The notes beneath the pieces were generated by a model. It was not told the origin of the DNA, did no database searches, and worked only from the letters and a program-made list of their open reading frames with translations. From positions 1 to 14,274 of the forward strand of contig JAEDLP010000041.1 in the NCBI GenBank assembly GCA_016295225.1: a DNA stretch of 14,274 bases. Reading direction: 5' to 3'. The DNA comes from Oscillospiraceae bacterium. Lineage in GTDB: Bacteria > Bacillota > Clostridia > Oscillospirales > Oscillospiraceae. This document shows, in pieces, positions 7,752 through 13,796 of this stretch. The position numbers were made by a program, and so were the translations under genes. Numbering within the stretch: the first letter of the stretch is position 1; each line of letters opens with the position of its first letter.

Positions 7752-7779
7752 ATTATAAAGGAAATCCGGGAAAAGTAAA
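7752..7779 (-). promoter_or_regulatory. Promoter of the EFR1 gene
   Basis: On the minus strand a -35-like TTTACT (7779-7774) is followed after 16 nt by a perfect TATAAT (7757-7752). Transcription would begin near 7745, about 30 nt before the ATG at 7714. The -35 hexamer lies in the spacer of an inverted repeat (7764-7788). Confidence 0.55.
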
Positions 7780-7788
7780 TGCCCGGAT
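7764..7788. repeat. Inverted repeat in divergent promoter region, candidate operator
   Basis: ATCCGGG (7764-7770) and CCCGGAT (7782-7788) are perfect inverted copies separated by 11 nt. The dyad brackets the predicted -35 of the minus-strand EFR1 promoter and lies just upstream of the plus-strand vanW promoter. It is outside both predicted transcripts, so a DNA-level role such as repressor binding is more likely than an RNA hairpin. No binding protein can be named. Confidence 0.4.
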
Positions 7789-7811
7789 CAAAGATGCTTT
7801 TCCCTTGGCTG

Positions 7812-7845
7812 TTGATTTTTCCGACTTCCTTCCATATAATATAAT
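7812..7845 (+). promoter_or_regulatory. Strong promoter of the VanW-protein operon
   Basis: TTGATT (7812-7817) is followed after 17 nt by a perfect TATAAT (7835-7840). A second, overlapping TATAAT sits at 7840-7845. This is the best promoter match on the plus strand here. The leader to the ATG at 7905 would be about 53-58 nt. I see no riboswitch fold in it. Confidence 0.75.
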
Positions 7846-7904
7846 CTAACCATTGCCCTGTCGAAGGCTGGCATATTTTGGTCAGATAGAAAGGATGGGT
7901 TGTT

Positions 7905-9632
7905 ATGCACGCGGAAACCCCCAACCCCACCCCGCAGAAAAAAGAGAAAAAATCCCGGAAAAAGGGCGTGATCCTGACCTGCTCCCTGGTTGCCGTCCTG
8001 GCTGCGGGCTACTGCGCCCTGTGCGCCATGGCCGGCAGCGGGAACATCTACCCCAACGTAGTGGTGGGGGAGGTGGCCCTGGGCGGCATGACCTGCGAAG
8101 AGGCCGAGGCCGCCATCACCGAGGCCGTCCAGGCCCAGACCCCCGACGACAGCCAGGGGGTGCGCTTCACCGTGCAGGCGGCCGACGGCAGAACCGCCCA
8201 GGTTCAGGTCCCCCTGTCCAGCGTGGAGACCGACATCCCCGCCACCGTGGCCCGGGCCTGGCAGGTGGGCAACGGCGAGTCCTTCGCCGCCCGAGGGGCG
8301 GTCTACCTCACCTGTCTGGTGGCCGGCGCCGACGTGCTGCCCGCCTACGGGGACAGCAATAAACTGGACGCCATCCTGGACGACATGGACGCCGAGATCG
8401 GTCAGGAAGCCGTGGAGAGCACCTGGGAGCTGGGGGACACCCAGCTCACCCTCACCAAAGGGCAGCCCGGCAACCTCATTGACCGGGAATCCGTTAAAGA
8501 TGAAATTTTCACCTACATGGGCCGGGGCGAGATCGTGGATCTGGCCTCCGCCCAGCCCCAGTTCACCATGGAGCTGGAGCAAACCCTCCCCGAAGAGCTG
8601 GATCTCACCGACGTGCTGTCCCAGGTGGAGACCGAGGTCCAGAACGCCCAGTTCAGCAAGGCAGAGAAGCTTTTCCAGGCGGACAGCGTGGGCATCTCCT
8701 TTGACGCCCAGACCGCTCAGACGGTCTTCGACGGCATGGACTGGGGGGAAACCCAGTCCATCGACCTGATCCTCACCCAGCCCGAGACCACCGTAGCCGA
8801 CCTGGAGCCCCAGCTCTATCAGGACGTGCTGGGCACCTGCTCCACCAACATCTCCGGCAGCGCCAACCGGGTCCAGAACATCAGCCTGGCCGCCCAGTTC
8901 TTCAACGGCTCCGTCCTCATGCCCGGGGAGGAGTTCTCCTACAACGGCACTGTAGGCAGCCGGCAGGCCTCCCGGGGATTCCTGCCCGCTCCGGCCTATG
9001 TGTCCGGTCAGACCGTCCAGGAGATCGGCGGCGGTGTCTGCCAGGGTTCCTCTACCATCTATCTGGCCGCCCTCCGGGCCAACCTGGAGATCACCGAGCG
9101 CTACCCTCACGGCTATATCACCCGCTACGTCCCCGACGGCATGGACGCTACAGTCTATTACGGGGTGAAGGACTTTAAGTTCAAGAACAACACCCCCTTC
9201 CCCATCAAGATCCAGGGCAGCGTCTCCGGCCGCACCCTGACGGTGAACATTCTGGGGACCAAGGCCGACAACATCACCGTGGAGATGACCAACGAGACCG
9301 TGGGCACCACCGGCTACAACACCGTGTACAAGGTAGACAGCAGCCTGTCCGCCGGGTCCAGCCGGGTGGATGTGACCCCTTACGCCGGCTACACCATTAA
9401 GACCTACCGCAACCTCTACGAGAACGGCAAGCTCATCGACACCAAGCTGGAGGACACCAGCGTCTATAAGAGCCGGGACAAGGTGGTCATGGTCAGCCCC
9501 GCCGACGCCTATAAGTACGGCATCCCGGGCTACTCCGCCCCGGCGCCCAAGCCCGCGCCTGCGCCTGCTCCCACCCCCGACCCCGCTCCGTCCCCGGAGG
9601 CCACCCCCCAGCCGGAAACCACGACCCCATAA
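7905..9632 (+). CDS. Membrane-anchored VanW-domain protein with peptidoglycan-binding-like region
   Basis: This 575-residue protein is predicted to be anchored in the membrane and exposed at the cell wall. A basic N terminus (KKEKKSRKK) precedes one hydrophobic helix (about 22-44). Residues about 55-290 resemble the repeated putative peptidoglycan-binding module (PG_binding_4 type) that often precedes VanW. The VanW domain spans about 312-438 and includes NRVQNISLAA, PGEEFSYN and IGGGVCQGSSTIY, with C379. A G5-like beta segment follows (about 455-525, KTYRNLYENGK). The tail (544-575) is Pro/Ala-rich and ends with Thr repeats, probably a flexible wall-spanning stretch. GAAAGGA (7889-7895) lies 9 nt before the ATG. 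The DUF975-like gene starts 15 nt downstream, so the two form an operon. VanW is named for one vancomycin-resistance cluster but has no proven resistance role; there are no van ligase, dehydrogenase or dipeptidase genes here. Confidence 0.88.
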   Translation: MHAETPNPTPQKKEKKSRKKGVILTCSLVAVLAAGYCALCAMAGSGNIYPNVVVGEVALGGMTCEEAEAAITEAVQAQTPDDSQGVRFTVQAADGRTAQVQVPLSSVETDIPATVARAWQVGNGESFAARGAVYLTCLVAGADVLPAYGDSNKLDAILDDMDAEIGQEAVESTWELGDTQLTLTKGQPGNLIDRESVKDEIFTYMGRGEIVDLASAQPQFTMELEQTLPEELDLTDVLSQVETEVQNAQFSKAEKLFQADSVGISFDAQTAQTVFDGMDWGETQSIDLILTQPETTVADLEPQLYQDVLGTCSTNISGSANRVQNISLAAQFFNGSVLMPGEEFSYNGTVGSRQASRGFLPAPAYVSGQTVQEIGGGVCQGSSTIYLAALRANLEITERYPHGYITRYVPDGMDATVYYGVKDFKFKNNTPFPIKIQGSVSGRTLTVNILGTKADNITVEMTNETVGTTGYNTVYKVDSSLSAGSSRVDVTPYAGYTIKTYRNLYENGKLIDTKLEDTSVYKSRDKVVMVSPADAYKYGIPGYSAPAPKPAPAPAPTPDPAPSPEATPQPETTTP

Positions 9633-9647
9633 CCGAAAGGAACAGCC

Positions 9648-10550
9648 ATGACCTACCAATTTCCTCACCGCCGGGAACTGAAATTCCAGGCAAAACGCAT
9701 GATGGTCCACCCCGTCTCCATGCGGGCCACCCTCTTTGTGGTGTGCCTGATGATGGCGGTCTTCGGCATCAAATACCTGCTGAACGCCAACCTGACCTAC
9801 GCCCTGGTGGATCTGAACCAGTACAAGGACACCGCCACAGGGGTCTACTTCAATGACAATGGCTTCAGCGTGATCTTCCGCATGGATCTGACCCAGATGG
9901 TCCTGGCCATCCCCCTGACCTACGCCCAGATCGCCTCCTTCCTGATCGTCAGCTCCCTGTGTTTCCTCTTCCTGGCCCCCCTGCGGATGGGGGCTATGGA
10001 GATCTATTGGAGCATCCTCCGGGGGGACCAGCCGGTTGTCTTCCAGATTTTCCGGTGGCTGTCCCAGATCCGCCGTCTGGCCAAGGCCGTGGTGGTGGAG
10101 TTCATCCTTCAGGTGGGGGTGCGGCTGGTGGGAATCCTCTGCACCGTCCCCAGCCTGTACTTGTACTACCTGTTTTACACCAGCGCAACCTCCATGGCCC
10201 AGGTAACCAGCCAGATCGCCATGCTCCAGTCCCTGGCCTCGCTGCTGGCCATCGCGGCGGGGGTGTTCGCCTTTTGGCTCCACTGCCTGTTCCTGCCGGT
10301 GCGGTACTGCCTGGCCGCCCACCCGGAATACACCCTGGGGGAGACCTTCCGCCGGGGCCTGCGGAGCATGAAAGGCTACCGGAGTCGGTTCTTCTGGTTC
10401 CGTATAACCATGGCCCCCTGGTTCTTCCTGTCCCAGCTCAGCTACAACGCCCTGGACCTCTTCGCCATGCCTTACACCTCTATGGCCAGCATGCTCTACG
10501 TCCAGGAGGCCGCCAGAGAGCGGCAGGCCCTGGCCCAATCCCCGGAATAA
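9648..10550 (+). CDS. DUF975-like integral membrane protein
   Basis: This 300-residue protein has about five to six hydrophobic segments (about 26-46, 84-110, 148-178, 192-218 and 250-266). The C-terminal part has the pattern of DUF975 family proteins: a helix ending in VRYCLAAHPEYTLGETFRRGLRSMKGYR-like sequence (218-244), then an FF-W-F hydrophobic stretch, then MPYTSMASMLYVQEA (274-288), where the family has a PY...A..Y pattern. The function of the family is unknown. AAAGGAA (9636-9642) precedes the ATG, which lies 15 nt after the vanW stop, so the genes are co-transcribed and this protein may act with the VanW protein at the membrane; that link is inference. A strong terminator follows 25 nt downstream. 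Family assignment is from pattern alone and is less certain than the membrane topology. Confidence 0.75.
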   Translation: MTYQFPHRRELKFQAKRMMVHPVSMRATLFVVCLMMAVFGIKYLLNANLTYALVDLNQYKDTATGVYFNDNGFSVIFRMDLTQMVLAIPLTYAQIASFLIVSSLCFLFLAPLRMGAMEIYWSILRGDQPVVFQIFRWLSQIRRLAKAVVVEFILQVGVRLVGILCTVPSLYLYYLFYTSATSMAQVTSQIAMLQSLASLLAIAAGVFAFWLHCLFLPVRYCLAAHPEYTLGETFRRGLRSMKGYRSRFFWFRITMAPWFFLSQLSYNALDLFAMPYTSMASMLYVQEAARERQALAQSPE

Positions 10551-10575
10551 CCCCTTTGACACCAGAATACCCTGC

Positions 10576-10608
10576 AAAAAACCGACCGGAAAATCCGGTC
10601 GGTTTTTT
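10576..10608. terminator. Bidirectional terminator between DUF975-like and GNAT genes
   Basis: Bases 10576-10590 pair perfectly with 10594-10608 (15 bp counting the A6/T6 ends; CCGACCGGA/TCCGGTCGG core) around a 3-nt AAA loop. Six T on either strand after the stem make it effective in both directions. It lies between the convergent plus-strand DUF975-like gene and minus-strand acetyltransferase gene. Confidence 0.93.
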
Positions 10609-10627
10609 CATGGGGTATGATCAAACT

Positions 10628-11098
10628 CTACGCCGCACCCTTGGCAGGGGGCAGGGTGGTGTTCTCAAACATCTGGGTGGGTTCGCCCCAGGCGCAGGCG
10701 TCGGGGCCGATGGTGTAGAAGCCATACTTCTCATAGTAGTTGGAGTGCTCGGAAGCCAGGTAGATCTTCTCATACCCCAGCTCGCCGCCCCGGCGGCGGG
10801 CGTGATCGATGAGAACAGGACTCAGGTGCTTGCCCCGAAACTCGGGGGCCACATACAGGGTGGCGATCCACAGGCCCACGTCCTCGCTGTAGAGGATCTC
10901 CTTGATGGCCAGGGTATAGCCTCCCACCACCTGCCCGTTCTCCACCGCGATATACGCGTCGGGAATGGGGCCGGCGGTCTCCAGCACGGTCTGCATGTGC
11001 TTCTTGATCCACGGCATGCAGGCAGGCCAGTGGTCGCGCAAGCTGGTCAGCATAGCCGGAATGTACTCCGGTCTCTCTCGAATGGAATAGAGCTTCAT
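10628..11098 (-). CDS. GNAT-family N-acetyltransferase
   Basis: This 156-residue protein has the GNAT acetyl-CoA-dependent acyltransferase fold. The core strand and pyrophosphate loop read IATLYVAPEFRGKHLSPVL (78-96), followed by an alpha-helix and KIYLASEHSNYYEKYGFYTI (111-130), the typical motif B region with a Y-x-K-x-GF turn. The loop keeps R88 and G89, but His (H91) stands where the second glycine or alanine of the R-x-x-G-x-G/A motif is usual. The substrate is unknown. Two starts are possible: GTG at 11101 and ATG at 11098. ATG is preferred because AAAGGAGG (11107-11114) is 8 nt away. It has its own promoter immediately after rpiB's terminator, so it is not a simple member of the dnaK operon. 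Confidence 0.87.
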   Translation of the reverse strand: MKLYSIRERPEYIPAMLTSLRDHWPACMPWIKKHMQTVLETAGPIPDAYIAVENGQVVGGYTLAIKEILYSEDVGLWIATLYVAPEFRGKHLSPVLIDHARRRGGELGYEKIYLASEHSNYYEKYGFYTIGPDACAWGEPTQMFENTTLPPAKGAA

Positions 11099-11172
11099 CA
11101 CTGCCCCCTCCTTTCCGGGGTCGTGACGGCTGCCATGTCCTTCTCGGTTGCGCTTCCTCTTCTTCCTCTCTC

Positions 11173-11201
11173 ATTATATGCTTATTATACAAAAAGGTCA
11201 A
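11173..11201 (-). promoter_or_regulatory. Promoter of the GNAT gene, embedded in the rpiB terminator
   Basis: On the minus strand TTGACC (11201-11196) is followed after exactly 17 nt by a perfect TATAAT (11178-11173). Transcription would start near 11166, leaving a leader of about 67 nt. The -35 box is the last 6 nt of the terminator stem's 3' arm and the spacer begins with the terminator's U5 tract. Another TATAAT-like hexamer occurs within the spacer. Confidence 0.75.
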
Positions 11202-11245
11202 CTCATTAAACCGAATTTTTGTTCATTCGGTTTAACGAGTTGACC
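11191..11245 (-). terminator. Long rho-independent terminator of the dnaK-dnaJ-PHP-rpiB transcript
   Basis: Bases 11225-11245 and 11196-11216 form a 21-bp stem with an 8-nt loop. One position is non-Watson-Crick (A/C in plus-strand reading), but it becomes a G-U wobble in the minus-strand RNA. The stem is followed by UUUUU (11195-11191). Orientation and wobble both point to termination of transcripts coming from rpiB, whose stop codon lies about 25 nt upstream. Confidence 0.9.
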
Positions 11246-11269
11246 GTTTGCCCAGGGCATCGACGCCCC

Positions 11270-11704
11270 TTACTTCTCCATGTCCTCGATGAGGCCCACC
11301 CGGCGGGCGTGGCGGCCGCCCTCGAACTCGGTGTTCAGGAAGACCTCAACGATCCGCTCGGCCAGGTTCTTGCCGATCATGCCCGCGCCCATGGCCAGCA
11401 TGTTGGCGTCGTTGTGACGGCGGGTCATCTCTGCGGAGAGAGTGTCGCTGCACAGGGCGCAGCGGACACCCTTGACCTTATTGGCGGCAATGGAAATGCC
11501 AATGCCCGTGGTGCAGATGACGATGCCCTTCTCGCATTCCCCGGAAGCCACCGCCTCAGCGGCGGCCCGGCCGAAGATAGGATAGTCGCAGCTCTCCTTG
11601 TTGGGACAGCCGAAGTCCTTGTAGGGGATGTTTTCCTTGTCCAGATAGGCCTTGACGGTCTCCTTCAGGTCGAAGCCGCCGTGGTCGGAACCCAGTGCGA
11701 TCAT
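11270..11704 (-). CDS. rpiB: Ribose-5-phosphate isomerase B
   Basis: This 144-residue cytoplasmic enzyme interconverts ribose 5-phosphate and ribulose 5-phosphate in the pentose phosphate pathway. It matches RpiB/LacAB proteins along its whole length: GSDHGGF at 5-11, the catalytic cysteine C64 in ICTTGIGIS, the NKVKGVRCAL segment (75-84), and RRHNDANMLAMG (95-106) with H97. The usual CGTGIG or CSTGIG reads CTTGIG here, a mild variation. It may also act on related sugar phosphates such as allose 6-phosphate. AAAGGAGGAA (11711-11720) precedes the ATG. The PHP gene ends 27 nt upstream, so it is the last gene of the dnaK-dnaJ-PHP-rpiB unit and is followed by the terminator. Confidence 0.95.
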   Translation of the reverse strand: MIALGSDHGGFDLKETVKAYLDKENIPYKDFGCPNKESCDYPIFGRAAAEAVASGECEKGIVICTTGIGISIAANKVKGVRCALCSDTLSAEMTRRHNDANMLAMGAGMIGKNLAERIVEVFLNTEFEGGRHARRVGLIEDMEK

Positions 11705-11731
11705 GGTCGTTTCCTCCTTTATTCTCTCATA

Positions 11732-12538
11732 TTAAAGACGGATCATGTCCGGTTTGCGCTCGTGGTAAACGGCAGCGTAGCGGAAGCCGCAGTCCTGCAT
11801 GATCTGATAGGCTTCCCGAATCCCCCGGCCCACAGGTCCGGGGGCGTGGGCGTCGGAGCCCACGGTGACAATCTCGCCGCCGGCCTCCTTGAAGAGCTTC
11901 AGCACCGGAATCCATTCGGCCAGGGTCTGGCCCTTCCAGGTGTTGATCTCAATGCCCTTGCCGGCTTCCGCCGCCAAGCGGCAGATCTCAAAGATCTCGT
12001 CCCGGTACCGGTCAGTGCTGGGAGGCGTGGGGTAGTCCCCCTTCATGTACCGCAGGGGATAGATAATATGGCCCACCACATCGTAAAACTCCGGGGCGGC
12101 CGCCAGGGCCAGCATGGACCGGAAGTAGTTGTCCAGAGCCCGGTAGCAGTTCTCCAGGGTGGCATAGTCCAACAGGAAGAAGTCCCGTCCCCCGGCCTCC
12201 TGGCTGAGATTGTGGGCGGAGCCGATGACAAAGTCCAGGCCGGGCTGGCTCAGAATCTTCCGGGTGGTTTCCGGGAACAGGAACCCCATGCCCAGCTCCA
12301 CTCCCATGGGCAGGTCGATGCGGGTGCCGAAGGCGTCCAGCATGGCCTTGCGCTCCTTGAGCACGGGGGCCCAGTCGTACTCCGGGGTGGGCACTCCTTC
12401 GATGCTCAGCAGGTCACAGTGGTCGGTGAGGGTCAGATGGGTCAGTCCGTACTCGCAGGCCTTCTGGGCCATGCGGACCATGGGGACCTCGCTGTCGGGG
12501 GAACAGACGGAATGGGTATGGCAATCAGCAAAAAACAT
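11732..12538 (-). CDS. PHP-domain phosphoesterase, histidinol-phosphatase (HisJ/HisK) type
   Basis: This 268-residue cytoplasmic metal-dependent phosphatase belongs to the PHP superfamily. The metal-binding set is visible in order: H7 and H9 in DCHTHS, D15, H40 in TLTDHCD, E81 in GVELG, H109 in GSAHN, H157 in VVGHI, and D229/H231 in GSDAH. This order matches the HisK type of histidinol-phosphatase, which removes phosphate from histidinol phosphate in histidine synthesis. Related PHP phosphatases act on other phosphates, so the substrate is not certain; no other his gene is in view. The ATG at 12538 is preferred over an in-frame GTG at 12553: GAGGAG (12551-12546) lies 7 nt before it and overlaps the dnaJ stop (12550-12552), so translation is coupled to dnaJ. 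rpiB starts 27 nt downstream. Confidence 0.9.
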   Translation of the reverse strand: MFFADCHTHSVCSPDSEVPMVRMAQKACEYGLTHLTLTDHCDLLSIEGVPTPEYDWAPVLKERKAMLDAFGTRIDLPMGVELGMGFLFPETTRKILSQPGLDFVIGSAHNLSQEAGGRDFFLLDYATLENCYRALDNYFRSMLALAAAPEFYDVVGHIIYPLRYMKGDYPTPPSTDRYRDEIFEICRLAAEAGKGIEINTWKGQTLAEWIPVLKLFKEAGGEIVTVGSDAHAPGPVGRGIREAYQIMQDCGFRYAAVYHERKPDMIRL

Positions 12539-12549
12539 AGCTCCACTCC

Positions 12550-13707
12550 TCACTTTTTCTTCTTCCGCTTGAAAATGCCGCCGGACTCCTCCTCCCCATG
12601 GGGGGCGGAGTCGCTCTCGCCCATGGCCTCGGCAAACTTCTTCAGAGCTTCCTTCTGGGTCTCGTTCATGGAGCGGGGGACCTCCACCCGGATGGTGACG
12701 AACTGGTCACCACGGCCACGGCCGTTGAGGACGGGCACGCCCTTACCCCGCAGGCGCAGGGTGGTGCCAGGCTGGGTGCCGGCGGCCACGGTGCACTTCA
12801 CCTTGCCGTCCAGAGAGGGGATCTCGATCTCCGCGCCCATGGCAGCCTGGTAGAAGGAGACGGTCTGATCCAGGTAGATGGAAGTGCCGTCACGGCGGAG
12901 GCGGGGATGGGGCGTCACGTTGATGCCCACGATCAGGTCGCCGGCGGGACCGCCGTTGCGGCCCATATCGCCCTGGCCCCGGACGGAAATGGCCTGGCCA
13001 TTGTCGATGCCTGCAGGGATCTTCACGCTGACCTTCTTGGACTTCCGCAGGCCGCCGCTGCCGCCGCAGGCCTTGCAGGGCTGGTGGATGATCTTGCCCT
13101 CGCCCCGGCAGTTGGGACAGACGGTGCTGGTGGACATGGTGCCGAACATGGTCCGCTGCTGCATGCGCACCTGACCGGAGCCGTGGCACTCGGGGCAGAC
13201 CTCGGCTGTGGTACCCTCGGCGCAGCCGGAGCCGCCGCAGGAGTCGCAGGCCTCAATGTGCTGGATGGTGACCTCCTTCTCACAGCCGAAGGCGGCCTCC
13301 TCCAGAGTCAGGTTCAGGGTGGCTCGGACGGTCTGGCCCTTGGCGGGACCGGTGCGGCTCTGTCCGCCGCCGCCGAAGCCCCCGAAGCCGCCGCCGAAGA
13401 AGGAGCCGAAAATGTCCCCCATGTCAAAGCCGCCAAAGCCGCCGCCGGCTCCCCCTGCCCCGAAGTTGGGATCCACGCCGGCGAAGCCGAACTGGTCGTA
13501 CTTGGCCCGCTTGTCCTTATCGGAGAGGACCTCGTAGGCCTCATTGATCTCTTTGAAGCGGGCCTCGGCCTCCTTATCCCCGGGGTTCAGGTCCGGGTGG
13601 TTCTGCTTGGCCAGCTTGCGGTATGCTTTCTTTAATTCATCGTCCGAAGCGCCCTTCTTGACGCCCAGAACTTCGTAATAGTCTCGTTTGTTTTTGGTAT
13701 CTGCCAT
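12550..13707 (-). CDS. dnaJ: Chaperone protein DnaJ (Hsp40)
   Basis: This 385-residue co-chaperone stimulates DnaK ATPase activity and delivers unfolded substrates. It has the full type I layout. The J-domain (about 8-73) has HPD at 37-39. The Gly/Phe-rich linker (about 80-118) contains repeated GGF units. Four intact CxxCxGxG zinc motifs have cysteines at 154/157, 171/174, 197/200 and 211/214. The substrate-binding C-terminal domains follow. The C terminus ends in a short basic run (FKRKKKK). GAGGTGA (13714-13720) precedes the ATG by 6 nt. dnaK ends 89 nt upstream with a GC-rich hairpin between them. The downstream PHP gene's ribosome site overlaps the dnaJ stop. Regulation is expected through HrcA/CIRCE upstream of the operon, which is outside the window. 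Confidence 0.97.
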   Translation of the reverse strand: MADTKNKRDYYEVLGVKKGASDDELKKAYRKLAKQNHPDLNPGDKEAEARFKEINEAYEVLSDKDKRAKYDQFGFAGVDPNFGAGGAGGGFGGFDMGDIFGSFFGGGFGGFGGGGQSRTGPAKGQTVRATLNLTLEEAAFGCEKEVTIQHIEACDSCGGSGCAEGTTAEVCPECHGSGQVRMQQRTMFGTMSTSTVCPNCRGEGKIIHQPCKACGGSGGLRKSKKVSVKIPAGIDNGQAISVRGQGDMGRNGGPAGDLIVGINVTPHPRLRRDGTSIYLDQTVSFYQAAMGAEIEIPSLDGKVKCTVAAGTQPGTTLRLRGKGVPVLNGRGRGDQFVTIRVEVPRSMNETQKEALKKFAEAMGESDSAPHGEEESGGIFKRKKKK

Positions 13708-13747
13708 CGGGATTCACCTCACAGAAAGGGTTCATGTTACACAAGCA

Positions 13748-13771
13748 GGGGGACAGGAAACCCTGTCCCCC
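13748..13771 (-). promoter_or_regulatory. GC-rich intergenic hairpin between dnaK and dnaJ
   Basis: Bases 13748-13757 (GGGGGACAGG) pair perfectly with 13762-13771 around a 4-nt loop. In the minus-strand transcript the hairpin is not followed by a U-tract, so it is unlikely to be a strong terminator. It may protect the dnaK 3' end after processing, or lower dnaJ expression relative to dnaK. It lies 25 nt after the dnaK stop and about 27 nt before the dnaJ ribosome site. Confidence 0.6.
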
Positions 13772-13796
13772 GCGGTTGATTGCGTTGGAAATATGA

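Noticed and set aside
7905..9632. VanW protein as a vancomycin-resistance determinant
   Set aside because: VanW domains are widespread in Clostridia without resistance, and no vanHAX/vanXY-type or VanRS genes are nearby.
7788..10577. A very long open frame (over 900 codons) on the minus strand opposite the VanW and DUF975-like genes
   Set aside because: It is antisense to two well-supported genes, has low-complexity Gly/His/Val-rich composition typical of the complement of GC-rich codons, and shows no recognisable domain.
10770..11201. Alternative minus-strand open frame overlapping the GNAT gene and its leader
   Set aside because: It runs in another frame through a gene with clear GNAT motifs, is Arg/Gly/Glu-rich and has no domain.
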